NCBI GenBank assembly: GCA_944363975.1 | Contig: CALVVU010000003.1 | Span: 124,001-188,000 of the forward strand | Length of the DNA: 64,000 nucleotides | DNA from: Candidatus Coprovivens excrementavium | Lineage (GTDB): Bacteria > Bacillota_I > Bacilli_A > RF39 > UBA660 | Direction of reading: 5' to 3' | In this document: piece after piece, positions 35,761 through 45,030 of the stretch | How positions within the stretch are numbered: the stretch's first letter is position 1 | Layout: each line of letters opens with the position of its first letter | Made by a program: the position numbers and the translations under genes | The notes under the pieces: model-generated | Told to the model about the DNA's origin: nothing | Databases searched by the model: none | The model's input: only the letters and a program-made list of their open reading frames with translations

Positions 35761-37527
35761 ATGGTAAATTTTAAGGAAGATGAAAAATTAAATATTTTAA
35801 ATCATAGTTGTGCTCATTTATTAGCTCAAGCAGTCAAACATTTATATCCTCAAGCTAAATTTTGGGTTGGCCCTGTCGTTGAAGAAGGATTTTATTATGA
35901 TATTGATTTAGGCGATGATGTTATTACTGAAGGTGATTTAGAAAAAATTGAGCGTGAGATGAAAAAATGTTCTAAGTCAGCTAAAAATATTATTAGAAAA
36001 GAAATTTCAAAAGATGAAGCATTAGAGATGTTTAAAGATGATGAATATAAGATTGATTTAATAAATAGAATGGATGAAGATGAACAAGTTATTTCTTGTT
36101 ATCAACAAGGAGATTTTACGGATCTTTGTCGTGGACCACATGTAAGTAATACAAAAGAAATTAAATATTTTAAATTGATAAAATTTAGTGGTGCTTATTG
36201 GAAAGGTGATTCATCTAAGAAGATGTTACAAAGAATTTATGGAGTTTGTTTTCCAAGTCAAGAAGAATTAGATGAATATCTAAAAGAATTAGAAGAAATG
36301 AAATTAAGAGATCATCGTCGAATTGGTAAAGATTTGGAATTGTTCTTGATAAGTGATTTAGTAGGAAAAGGTTTGCCAATGTATTTACCTAAAGGTTATA
36401 TTGTATGGGAAGAGTTGGAAAACTATATAAAGGGAAAAGAAAAAAAATTGGGCTATCAACATGTATTAACTCCACCATTCGGAAATGTTGAATTATACAA
36501 AACTTCTGGGCATTGGGATCATTATAAAGATAATATGTTTCCTAAGATGGAAGTTGAAGGGGAAGAGTTTGTATTAAGACCTATGAATTGTCCACATCAT
36601 ATGATGATTTATGCTAATGGTGTACATTCATATAGAGACTTACCTATTCGTATAGGAGAAATTGCGAGAGATGCTCGTTTTGAAACGAGTGGTTCTTTAA
36701 AAGGAATAGAAAGAGTTAGAACTTTTTGTCAAAACGATGCTCATTTATTTGTAACTCCTGAACAAATCGAATCAGAATTTAGCTCAGTAGTAAATTTAAT
36801 ACTTGATACTTATCGTGAGCTTGGAATAGATAATTTTAGATTTGAATTGTCTTTAAGAGATCCAGATGATAAAGTAAAATATTATCCAGATGATGACATG
36901 TGGAATAATGCTGAATCTACTTTGCGTAATGTATTAAATGATTTAGGTTATGATTATGTTGAAAAGATAGGGGAAGCAGCTTTTTATGGACCAAAATTAG
37001 ATGTTCAAGTTAAACCAGCGGTTGGTCCTGAATATACTTTATCAACTTGTCAGTTGGATTTTTGCTTACCTATGCGTTTTGATTTAAGTTATATAGATAG
37101 TGATGGCGATAAGAAAACTCCTGTTGTATTACATAGAGCTGTTTTTGGTAGTATTGATCGTTTCTTTGCTTATTATTTAGAAGAAACAAAAGGATATCTT
37201 CCAGCATGGCTTGCACCTGTTCAAGCACAAGTTATTTCAGTAAATAGTCAATATCATAGTGAATATGCTGAAGAAGTATATAATAAATTAAAAGAAGCTG
37301 GATTTAGAGTGGAATTAGATAATCGTAATGAAAAATTAGGTTATAAATTACGCGAATCAGTGATTAAAAAAATTCCATATATGTTGATTCTTGGACAAAA
37401 AGAAGTAGATTCCAAAACTATTTCTTATCGAAGAGCTGGTAGTGAAGAAACTGTTTCTATTTCATTAAATGAGTTTATAGATTTGTTAAATAATGATATA
37501 AAAAATAAGATAAGATATGATAAATAA
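35761..37527 (+). CDS. thrS: threonyl-tRNA synthetase lacking the TGS domain
   Basis: Product of 588 residues; common ThrRS is about 640. It begins straight in the editing domain: HSCAHLLAQAVKHLYPQAKFWVGPV carries HxxxH, and FTDLCRGPHV the second site Cys/His. Catalytic core: class II motif 2 region SGSLKGIERVRTFCQNDAHLF and motif 3 VVLHRAVFGSIDRFFAYYLEE; anticodon-binding domain at the C-terminus (APVQAQVISVNSQYHSEYAEEVYNKLKEAGFRVELD). The usual N-terminal TGS domain is missing and no start is available upstream that would add it. Threonine T-box regulated. Confidence 0.95.
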   Translation: MVNFKEDEKLNILNHSCAHLLAQAVKHLYPQAKFWVGPVVEEGFYYDIDLGDDVITEGDLEKIEREMKKCSKSAKNIIRKEISKDEALEMFKDDEYKIDLINRMDEDEQVISCYQQGDFTDLCRGPHVSNTKEIKYFKLIKFSGAYWKGDSSKKMLQRIYGVCFPSQEELDEYLKELEEMKLRDHRRIGKDLELFLISDLVGKGLPMYLPKGYIVWEELENYIKGKEKKLGYQHVLTPPFGNVELYKTSGHWDHYKDNMFPKMEVEGEEFVLRPMNCPHHMMIYANGVHSYRDLPIRIGEIARDARFETSGSLKGIERVRTFCQNDAHLFVTPEQIESEFSSVVNLILDTYRELGIDNFRFELSLRDPDDKVKYYPDDDMWNNAESTLRNVLNDLGYDYVEKIGEAAFYGPKLDVQVKPAVGPEYTLSTCQLDFCLPMRFDLSYIDSDGDKKTPVVLHRAVFGSIDRFFAYYLEETKGYLPAWLAPVQAQVISVNSQYHSEYAEEVYNKLKEAGFRVELDNRNEKLGYKLRESVIKKIPYMLILGQKEVDSKTISYRRAGSEETVSISLNEFIDLLNNDIKNKIRYDK

Positions 37528-37530
37528 TAT

Positions 37531-37567
37531 AGAAAAGCAAATTATAGAGAAATAATTTGCTTTTTTG
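37531..37567 (+). terminator. terminator after thrS
   Basis: AAAAGCAAATTA / TAATTTGCTTTT stem with T-run. Confidence 0.8.
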
Positions 37568-37618
37568 TTGCTATTTTTAAATACTAATGTTATATTGTCT
37601 ATAATAGAGGAGTGTAGT

Positions 37619-39160
37619 ATGAGAATAGTAGTTAAATATGTTGTTTTTTCTTTTTTATTATTTATAGGATTTTTTATGTTAGTTAATGCAAAAGATAGTT
37701 CTTTTGAACTGAAACTTAAAACATCGACTGAAAGTCATTTGAATAATGGTTTTATAAGTTTTATTGATATGGGAATTAATTCAGGACCTCATTTATGGGG
37801 AACATCAAAGTTCTTAGCTAGTACTGATGGAGGAACTAATTGGTTTTATGCGTATTGTTTAAATAATGATTTATATTCACCTTTTGAAATATTGGATAAA
37901 GATCTTAAAGACTTTGATGAAACGTATAATTATGATAGTTTGGCAAAGATATTATATTATGGTTATGGCGGAGACGGTTGGAATGGAACCGATTATGAAT
38001 ATGTAAGAAAGAATTCTTATTATATTTGGATGCCTTATTATGATGCTAATAATACAGTTGCCTATTGGCATGAGAATTGGACTGATGATCTTGCTTATGT
38101 TTTGACACATTTGGCTTTAAGTTATGCTTATTACCATGATGTTATGAAATTACCAGATGCTGAAGCAGAAGAAAAAGCTTTTTATGGAGTTTTTGAATCT
38201 GAGGAATTTACGGGAACTAAGGGAAAAAGTGTTGCTAAACTTTGGTATGAATATTTAATGGCAAAACCTGATATTGGAATAAACATTTATTCAGAGAATA
38301 ATGATTCGATAGATGTTTATCGTTCTGATTTAAATACCCCTATAAAAATAAAATTAGGAGAAAATATATCTATAAAAGGAAATGATATTTCTTCTCCAAT
38401 AGGTGGAAAAATAGATTTTATAGTTCCTGAGGGAATGAAATGTGAGGTTACTGGAAATCAAGATTCAGCTTCAGAACCTGGAATATATACTGAAGGGGAA
38501 AAAGTTGTATTGGGTAATGGACAAAGTTTTAAATTATCTTTAGTTGAAGCAGTAGATTCACTTAATACTTTAAAAATAAACTTGAGTGAAAATTATAATG
38601 TTTTTAGAGTAGATGGTGGTAAAGACGAAAATGGTATTGATTACCAAGATATTGCTGGCTTATATCGTAATACTTTAAATAATGCTCAAGTATTAGGTGT
38701 TAATTTTAAAACTGAAGGAGTAGCTAAATTAAATATTAATAAAAAAGTATTTCTAAATAGTAAACCTTATAAGAATTCTAATATATATTATTTTGGAATT
38801 TTTGAAGATAATAAATTGGTTGATGTTTTAGAAATGAAAATGAATAAAGAAAGTTCTTCTAGTAAAATATTTTATTTACCTTATGATGGTGAGAAGAAAT
38901 ATGTTATAAAAGAAACTGATAAAGATGGTAATCCAATAAATGATTCTAATTTAAAAATAAATATTGATAATAGTGAAATAATGTTTAATGACGAGAATCT
39001 TGAAGCTAGTGTTAATATTACTAATGAATATTCTTCAGTTCCTTCTCCTAATACTGGTGATGGTAGAATTATATTATTTATTTTACTTTCTATAATTTCT
39101 TTAATATTTATGATAATTTTAAGTTATAAATTAAAGAAGAAAAATAGATTTTCTTATTAA
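37619..39160 (+). CDS. wall-anchored surface protein with thioester-domain-like head
   Basis: Product of 513 residues, start ATG 37619 after GAGGAGTG. Signal peptide 1-24 (to MLVNA). Residues about 40-210 resemble Gram-positive thioester adhesin domains: Cys 80 in WFYAYCLNND, an aromatic/Gly-rich LAKILYYGYGGDGWNG, and the DDLAYVLTHLALSYAY helix. The expected Gln of the TQ pair is His 164, so an internal thioester may not form. Then a Cna-B-like repeat (KLNINKKVFLNSKPYKNSNIYYFGIFEDNK) and C-terminal PNTG (477-480), hydrophobic stretch and KLKKK tail, a sortase sorting signal. Lies upstream of essC and reads the same way; its link with T7 secretion is positional only. Confidence 0.65.
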   Translation: MRIVVKYVVFSFLLFIGFFMLVNAKDSSFELKLKTSTESHLNNGFISFIDMGINSGPHLWGTSKFLASTDGGTNWFYAYCLNNDLYSPFEILDKDLKDFDETYNYDSLAKILYYGYGGDGWNGTDYEYVRKNSYYIWMPYYDANNTVAYWHENWTDDLAYVLTHLALSYAYYHDVMKLPDAEAEEKAFYGVFESEEFTGTKGKSVAKLWYEYLMAKPDIGINIYSENNDSIDVYRSDLNTPIKIKLGENISIKGNDISSPIGGKIDFIVPEGMKCEVTGNQDSASEPGIYTEGEKVVLGNGQSFKLSLVEAVDSLNTLKINLSENYNVFRVDGGKDENGIDYQDIAGLYRNTLNNAQVLGVNFKTEGVAKLNINKKVFLNSKPYKNSNIYYFGIFEDNKLVDVLEMKMNKESSSSKIFYLPYDGEKKYVIKETDKDGNPINDSNLKINIDNSEIMFNDENLEASVNITNEYSSVPSPNTGDGRIILFILLSIISLIFMIILSYKLKKKNRFSY

Positions 39161-39182
39161 GATATAGAAATATTTGTTATGA

Positions 39183-39212
39183 AAAGGTAATGATTTCATT
39201 ACTCTTTTTTAT
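39183..39212 (+). terminator. terminator after surface-protein gene
   Basis: GTAATGA / TCATTAC stem followed by TCTTTTTT. Confidence 0.7.
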
Positions 39213-39240
39213 TGTAATTAATTGATAATTAAGTTATAAT
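39212..39240 (+). promoter_or_regulatory. essC promoter
   Basis: TTGTAA, 17 nt, TATAAT (39235-39240), 30 bp before the essC ATG. Confidence 0.6.
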
Positions 39241-39269
39241 TTTGTATAGAATATGGGAGTGTGGCCAGT

Positions 39270-42200
39270 ATGAAGATTATGTTAATGGACGCAACTAAAT
39301 TAGTTAATTTGATTTTACCAAATGATGTATTTGGTAATTATTGGATTTTAAATGCTAAACGTGAAAATTTGGTTAGTGTAGAAGCTATAGATAATAATTG
39401 GGTATTAAAAAGTAATAGTGAAGTAAAAGTTTTTAGAAATGGAACAGCTGTAGATGAAGCACTATTAGAACCAGAAAAATTTTATACTTTAAAAAATATT
39501 CTTCTATCTGAGAGTTATGTAATTTATACTTGTCCAGTTTATGATCCTAATGTTTTACAATTGAATATTAATCTAAATAATGTTCAAGGTAATACTGCTT
39601 GGTATATTGGAAATAATGGAGCGCAGGATTCTAATTCTAATTTTCCTAATATTATTTCTTATGAACAACCAGGTATTGCTAAGAATCAATTGAAAATTAC
39701 ATATAATGACGGCCGATATTCCGTTAACAATTTGAATCCTTCTATTCCAATGTATGTAAATGGTATACCTTGTGAATCAATGGATTTGAGGTATGGTGAT
39801 GCAATTTTTATTTTAGGATTGAAGTTATCAATTATTAAAGATATCTTTTTTATAAATAATCCTAATAAATTAATTAAATTTGATTCGCAAATGTTCGTTA
39901 TTCGTTCATTACCTTCTTTGGATTATACTTCAATTCCTTCTGAACCAGATCCGGTTATTGAAATGTATAAGAAGGAAGATTATTTCTTAAAACCACCTCG
40001 TTTTGATGAACGTATTGAAGAAAAGACTTTAGTAATTGATCCACCACCTGCTCCGCAAAAACAGGAAGAAATGCCAGCAATATTAGCTATGGGTTCTATG
40101 ATGATGATGGGTATGACTTCAATGATGACTGGTGTTACAACTTTGATAAGTGTTTTAAATGGAACGATGGAACTTAAATCGGCATGGCCATCATTATTAA
40201 CCGCAACAGCAATGTTGGTATGTATGTTGATTTTGCCAGCAGTTAATAAGATGTATACAAAACATAAGAAAAAAGTTTACGAACGAAAAAGACAAGCTAC
40301 TTATAGTGCATATGTAAATAAAAAGCGCGAAGAATTTTTAATAGAAATGAAGAAAGAACAACAAATTCTTATTGATAAATATATCTCTTTAAAAGAAGTA
40401 GGGGATATTATTTTATATAAGAAGCGTAATTTATGGGAAAAAAATGTTGATGACTATGATTTCTTATCATTAAGGTTGGGAATAGGTTCTATTCCACCAT
40501 TCTTTAATATTAATTATCCAGATGAACATTTTTCAATGGATGATGATGATAATTTAATGGGGTATTTAAGAGAATTAGAAAAAGAAACAAGTTATTTAGA
40601 GAATGTACCTGTTACGTATTCCTTTGTTGATAAATATATTACAGCTATTATTGGACAGAAAGCTGTTACTAATCCTTTTTTAAGAGGTTTATTGTTACAA
40701 ATATTTGCGTATCATGGATATGATTCTTTAAAATTATGTGTATTTACTAATAGTGAAAATGAAAAGTTTTGGGACGATATAAAGAATTGTCCTTATTTCT
40801 GGGATGATAATCGTACAATTCGTTTCTTTGGATCTAATAGTGATGATATAGGACAAATTAATTCATATTTTGAAGAGATGTTAAACTCAATTAAGGAAGC
40901 TAATGAACAAGCAAGTAATGGAGTATCAGCAAATAAGGAAACTGTTAAATTATCAACAAGATATTTAATAATTACAGATGATATTGATCAGGTGAGAAAT
41001 GTTAGTATTATTCATTCTTTAATAAGTTCGACAGAGTATATGGGAATAAGTTTATTAATTTTTACTGAGAAATTGAATTCTTTACCTAATGAAGTAGAGC
41101 ATTTTATTAGTGTTGATGAAAGAACTGGTGGGGTATTTGAACGAGTTCTTACTGATAGTAAAAGAATTAATTTTGTTCCTGATTTTATGTATGGTTCATT
41201 AGAAAAATATACTTACGTTTTATCTAATATACCAATTGCGTTAAATGGTGGTAAATTTCAATTGCCAGCTACTTATTCTTTTTTGGAAATGTATAATGTA
41301 TCAAATGTAAATCAATTGAATGCTTTATCGAAATGGAAAGATAGTGATCCGATTAATACATTGGCTGCTCCAGTAGGAATTAATGAATATGGTGAATTGT
41401 TTAAGTTAGATATTCATGAGAAAGCTCATGGACCACACGGATTAATCGCTGGTATGACCGGTTCAGGTAAATCAGAGTTTATTATTACTTATATTTTGAG
41501 TATGGCGATTAATTATCATCCTTATGAAGTTCAGTTTGTTTTAATTGACTATAAAGGTGGAGGTTTAGCTGGTGCATTCGAAAATAGAGAAACTGGTTTA
41601 AAATTGCCGCATTTAGCTGGAACTATTACTAATCTAGATGTAAGTGAAATTAACAGAAGTTTAGCTTCTTTACAAAGTGAATTAAAAAGACGCCAAGCAG
41701 TCTTTAATAAAGCAAGAGATAAAGTAGGAGAGTCAACAATTGATATTTATAAATATCAAAGATTGTATCGAAATGGTCAAGTTGACGAACCTGTTGCTCA
41801 TTTGTTTATTATAAGTGATGAGTTTGCTGAATTAAAATCACAGCAACCAGAATTTATGAATGAACTTATTTCAACTGCACGTATAGGTCGTTCTTTAGGA
41901 GTACATCTTATTTTAGCAACGCAAAAACCAAGTGGTGTAGTTAATGATCAAATTTGGTCGAATACTCGTTTTAGAGTTTGTTTGAGAGTTCAAGATAGAT
42001 CAGATTCACAAGAAATGATAAAAAGACCTGATGCTGCTTCTTTGAAAGAAACTGGTCGATTCTATTTACAAGTAGGTTATGATGAATTTTTTGCTTTAGG
42101 TCAATCAGCATGGACTGGTGCTCCTTATTATGAATCAGATGTTAGAAAGAAAAAAATAGATAATAATATTTCGTTTGTTGATAATTTAGGTAAACCATTT

Positions 42201-43937
42201 AAAGTTGTTGAAGATGGTAAAAATAATGTATCTGGTATATTAAAAGGTGAAGAATTACCTAATATAATGAAATATTTAGTTGATGTTTCAAAGAAAGAAA
42301 GTATTAAAGTTAAGCAATTATGGCTTAATGCTTTACCACCAGTAATATTTATTGATGGATTAAAAGAAAAATATGAATACAAGAAAATTGATTGTGATAT
42401 TAATCCAGTTATTGGTGAATATGATGCGCCAGATTTACAAAAACAAGGATTGCTTACTATGCCAATAACTAAAGGTGGTAACTGGATTGTTTATGGTATG
42501 GCTGATAGTGGTAAAGAAGAAATGATTAATTCTCTTGTTTATTCTTGTATTTCTACCTATTCACCTATGGAATTAAATATGTATTTACTTGATTTTGGTG
42601 CTGAGACATTAAAAATGTATCGTAAAGCTCCTCAAGTAGGTGATGTTATTTTACAAAATGATGTTGATAAGGTTACTAACTTATGGAAAATGATTAGTGA
42701 GATAATTGCTAAGCGTAAGAAAATGTTTGCTGATTATGGAGGAGATTATATATCATATTCAAAGGCTACTGGTAAAGTATTACCTAATATAATTGTTATT
42801 ATTAATGGTTTTGAATTATATAATGAAAACTATGGTGATGCAACATTTGATTTACTTGGAACAATTACTCGTGATTGTCAAAAGTATGGAGTTTATTTCA
42901 TAATGACTTCAACAACATCTAATGGTATTCGTTCAAGATTATCACAATACTTACCAAATCATTTAGTATTCCAAATGAATGATAAATATGACTATTCAAC
43001 GTTGTTATCTAGGACTAAATTAGTACCAGCGGATATATCAGGAAGAGGTTTAGTTAAATTAGATGGAATTTATGAATTTCAAGCAGCTGTACCAACAGAT
43101 AAGGCTAATTTAAATTCTTTTGTAATTAACAAAATTGAAGAATTATGTAAAGAATATCCGAGTGGTGGAGCTCCTAAGGTACCAGTATTACCTGAAATTG
43201 TTACTGTATCACATTGCTCTGATAAGTTAACAGGATTAAATTCAGTACCAGTTGGTGTTGAAAAAGATTCTCTTGATATTAGAACTCTTGATTTGACAAA
43301 GAATACTGTTAATATTATTACAGGTATGGAACTTAATGATATTAAAGTATTTGGACGTTTATTTGTTAAAGAAATATCTACATTAATAGGTAAAAATTGT
43401 TATGTTTTTGATTTAGAAAAAGAATTTAAAGATATAGAATCTTTTGTTACTTATTATGATACTAATATTTTAGATAATTTTAAGAAATTTGGAAAATTTG
43501 TTTTTGATATGTATAACAAATATAAGGAAGCAAGTTTTGATACTTCAGCATTATCTGAATATGGTGAATATGTTTGTGTTATTGTTGGTATTGATAAATT
43601 TAAAAATATGTTAGGAACTGAATTTGATGGTGCATATAGTGGATTACTATCTATGATAAAAGGTATGCCAAAAGTTTCTTTTGTAATTTTTGATTCAGCA
43701 GATAACTTTAAGAAACGTGAGTTTGATTCTTGGTATAAAGATACTATTTCTGGAACTAAGGGAATTTGGCTTGGTAATGGAATGGGTTCACAATATACTC
43801 TTAAATCTACTCTTACTTCACGTGTTTTATCAGCTAAACTTGAAAAAAATTTTGGTTATTATGTCGATGGTAATACAACGGTTTTGGTTAAGTTTATTTC
43901 TGAACAGGGTGAAGAAGAAACTTATGAAACTTTATAA
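39270..43937 (+). CDS. essC: type VIIb secretion ATPase EssC (YukBA-like)
   Basis: Product of 1555 residues, the membrane motor of Firmicutes type VII secretion. N-terminal region (about 1-210) has two FHA-like beta domains, then two membrane segments (about 270-325, MPAILAMGSMMMMGMTSMM and LLTATAMLVCMLILPA), then three FtsK/SpoIIIE-type ATPase domains. D1: Walker A GMTGSGKS at 728-735, DYKGGGLAGAFE, Walker B LFIISDEFAEL. D2: Walker A-like GMADSGKE at 1076, lacking the Ser/Thr after Lys. D3: GMELNDIK at 1352, degenerate. Start ATG 39270 (SD GGGAG) over GTG 39261. No gamma domain, so not a DNA translocase. Own promoter; terminator after. Confidence 0.95.
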   Translation: MKIMLMDATKLVNLILPNDVFGNYWILNAKRENLVSVEAIDNNWVLKSNSEVKVFRNGTAVDEALLEPEKFYTLKNILLSESYVIYTCPVYDPNVLQLNINLNNVQGNTAWYIGNNGAQDSNSNFPNIISYEQPGIAKNQLKITYNDGRYSVNNLNPSIPMYVNGIPCESMDLRYGDAIFILGLKLSIIKDIFFINNPNKLIKFDSQMFVIRSLPSLDYTSIPSEPDPVIEMYKKEDYFLKPPRFDERIEEKTLVIDPPPAPQKQEEMPAILAMGSMMMMGMTSMMTGVTTLISVLNGTMELKSAWPSLLTATAMLVCMLILPAVNKMYTKHKKKVYERKRQATYSAYVNKKREEFLIEMKKEQQILIDKYISLKEVGDIILYKKRNLWEKNVDDYDFLSLRLGIGSIPPFFNINYPDEHFSMDDDDNLMGYLRELEKETSYLENVPVTYSFVDKYITAIIGQKAVTNPFLRGLLLQIFAYHGYDSLKLCVFTNSENEKFWDDIKNCPYFWDDNRTIRFFGSNSDDIGQINSYFEEMLNSIKEANEQASNGVSANKETVKLSTRYLIITDDIDQVRNVSIIHSLISSTEYMGISLLIFTEKLNSLPNEVEHFISVDERTGGVFERVLTDSKRINFVPDFMYGSLEKYTYVLSNIPIALNGGKFQLPATYSFLEMYNVSNVNQLNALSKWKDSDPINTLAAPVGINEYGELFKLDIHEKAHGPHGLIAGMTGSGKSEFIITYILSMAINYHPYEVQFVLIDYKGGGLAGAFENRETGLKLPHLAGTITNLDVSEINRSLASLQSELKRRQAVFNKARDKVGESTIDIYKYQRLYRNGQVDEPVAHLFIISDEFAELKSQQPEFMNELISTARIGRSLGVHLILATQKPSGVVNDQIWSNTRFRVCLRVQDRSDSQEMIKRPDAASLKETGRFYLQVGYDEFFALGQSAWTGAPYYESDVRKKKIDNNISFVDNLGKPFKVVEDGKNNVSGILKGEELPNIMKYLVDVSKKESIKVKQLWLNALPPVIFIDGLKEKYEYKKIDCDINPVIGEYDAPDLQKQGLLTMPITKGGNWIVYGMADSGKEEMINSLVYSCISTYSPMELNMYLLDFGAETLKMYRKAPQVGDVILQNDVDKVTNLWKMISEIIAKRKKMFADYGGDYISYSKATGKVLPNIIVIINGFELYNENYGDATFDLLGTITRDCQKYGVYFIMTSTTSNGIRSRLSQYLPNHLVFQMNDKYDYSTLLSRTKLVPADISGRGLVKLDGIYEFQAAVPTDKANLNSFVINKIEELCKEYPSGGAPKVPVLPEIVTVSHCSDKLTGLNSVPVGVEKDSLDIRTLDLTKNTVNIITGMELNDIKVFGRLFVKEISTLIGKNCYVFDLEKEFKDIESFVTYYDTNILDNFKKFGKFVFDMYNKYKEASFDTSALSEYGEYVCVIVGIDKFKNMLGTEFDGAYSGLLSMIKGMPKVSFVIFDSADNFKKREFDSWYKDTISGTKGIWLGNGMGSQYTLKSTLTSRVLSAKLEKNFGYYVDGNTTVLVKFISEQGEEETYETL

Positions 43938-43966
43938 AAAGACAAGTAATTGTCTTTTTATTTTGT
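43936..43966 (+). terminator. terminator after essC
   Basis: AAAAAGACAA / TTGTCTTTTT stem, loop GTAA, T-rich tail. Separates essC from cassette A. Confidence 0.8.
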
Positions 43967-43970
43967 TTTA

Positions 43971-43999
43971 TTGACTTTGATTTTGATTTAGAGTATTAT
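43971..43999 (+). promoter_or_regulatory. cassette A promoter
   Basis: TTGACT, 17 nt, TATTAT (43994-43999). The structured leader begins 10 bases later. Confidence 0.7.
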
Positions 44000-44008
44000 G
44001 GTTATATA

Positions 44009-44065
44009 AGAGTATAGCCGATAGTTGGGGAATTGGTTCGGAAATGGTATAGATCACTATATTCT
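44009..44065 (+). ncRNA. structured 5' leader of T7 cassette A
   Basis: AGAGTATAG (44009-44017) pairs perfectly with CTATATTCT (44057-44065), and CCGA (44018-44021) with TCGG (44038-44041) stacked on it. Starts at about +3 of the transcript. A similarly placed element begins cassette B (50131-50182). No known riboswitch class fits. Confidence 0.45.
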
Positions 44066-44095
44066 TAAATCTACTTAATAATAGGAGGTTTTATT

Positions 44096-44353
44096 ATGAA
44101 TAATAATAAAGTCTGTGTAGATTTGATTGTACCTAGTATTGAAGAAAGATACAATGTATTTATTCCTGTTAATAAGAAGACTATTGAAATTATATTCTTA
44201 TTAAATAAAGCTATTAATGATATGACAGATGGTAGTTTTGTTATGTCTGAACATTTGTCATTAATTAATGCTGATACTGGTGCTGTTTATGATGTTGGAA
44301 ACACTTTTTTAGAAAACAAGATATTAAATGGTACCAAGTTAATATTATTGTAA
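44096..44353 (+). CDS. YukD/EsaB-like ubiquitin-fold protein
   Basis: Product of 85 residues, ubiquitin-fold T7SSb accessory protein. CVDLIVPSIEERYNVFIPVNKKTIEIIFLLNKAIND and the terminal 'YDVGNTFLENKILNGTKLILL' follow the YukD pattern (VTID...YDLRIPNYQ....LI..L......L..G..L.L). SD TAGGAGG 7 nt before ATG. YukD/EsaB proteins are needed for T7SSb activity in Bacillus and Staphylococcus; here it opens cassette A, 18 bp before the first WXG100-size gene. Confidence 0.8.
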   Translation: MNNNKVCVDLIVPSIEERYNVFIPVNKKTIEIIFLLNKAINDMTDGSFVMSEHLSLINADTGAVYDVGNTFLENKILNGTKLILL

Positions 44354-44370
44354 AACGAGGAGGTGAAATA

Positions 44371-44679
44371 ATGGCAGAAATGGACAATTTTAGGTATACA
44401 CAAGGTGAGATGCAAACAGCTATTGCTGATTTAGAAACATCAAAGCAGAAAATGATGACAGATATAGATTCTATTAAAACAAGTTTAAGAGATAAACTTC
44501 TTTCTACTGGTATGACAGGAACAACTGCTGATGCATTATTAGCTACTTTTGAAAAAGAGGTTGTTTCTCCAGCTGAAGAATATTTGGCTACAGCAGATCA
44601 TTTTATAAATCAAAATAAGAGTGTAGAGGCTGAATTAGCTGCCAATAGTGCTGAAAATGTTAAAACAGCTGGTATGTAA
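44371..44679 (+). CDS. WXG100-size helical protein A1 (no Trp)
   Basis: Product of 102 residues; SD GAGGAGGTG. Two helices around a Gly turn (LLSTGMTGTTADALLATFE), which is the WXG100 layout, but the W of W-x-G is missing. Ends KTAGM. It matches cassette B protein B1 in place and shape (B1 reads ILSIWTGVDADEFGTVANE). WXG100 proteins are small T7 substrates that form helical-hairpin dimers and often escort larger cargo. Very high translation signal is expected from the SD. Identity rests on size, fold and locus. Confidence 0.65.
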   Translation: MAEMDNFRYTQGEMQTAIADLETSKQKMMTDIDSIKTSLRDKLLSTGMTGTTADALLATFEKEVVSPAEEYLATADHFINQNKSVEAELAANSAENVKTAGM

Positions 44680-44719
44680 TTTTGAATAATTTTTAAATAA
44701 ATGTAAAGGAGTGAATATA

Positions 44720-45028
44720 ATGAACGAATCTTATAATGCTGAAGCTGCAACTCAAGCTTTAAAAGAAGCTGCGCAACAAATTGAAGCTGCTTGTGATGCT
44801 TTTAATAAAGAAAAGGAAAGAGTTACGACTCAATTAAGTCAGTCAGGTTCTGCTTTAGGTGGACAATTGGGAAGAACAGCTTTAAATACTTTTGAAATGG
44901 AAAATGAAGCTGCATTTACAACGTTAAAAACTAATTTAAATTCTTTTATGAATAGAGCTGAGACAATTGCGAAAAGGTCATCAGCAGCCGAGCAAACTAC
45001 TCAAGGGATTTATTCACAAGGAATGTAA
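44720..45028 (+). CDS. WXG100-size helical protein A2 (no Trp)
   Basis: Product of 102 residues, MNESYNAEAATQALKEAAQQIEAA..., start ATG 44720 with AAAGGAG; GTG 44711 overlaps that SD. Ala/Gln/Glu-rich helix, Gly break (SQSGSALGGQLGRTALNTFE), second helix ending YSQGM. WXG100 length and hairpin form without the Trp. Partner of A1 by adjacency (40 bp). Followed by the double-hairpin spacer at 45031-45091. Confidence 0.6.
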   Translation: MNESYNAEAATQALKEAAQQIEAACDAFNKEKERVTTQLSQSGSALGGQLGRTALNTFEMENEAAFTTLKTNLNSFMNRAETIAKRSSAAEQTTQGIYSQGM

Positions 45029-45030
45029 AA

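Noticed and set aside
39270-43937. EssC as a second FtsK DNA translocase
   Set aside because: FHA-like N-terminus, three ATPase domains, no gamma domain, WXG100 neighbours.
44009-44065. Known riboswitch (c-di-GMP, preQ1, ZTP, fluoride)
   Set aside because: Conserved cores of these classes are not present.
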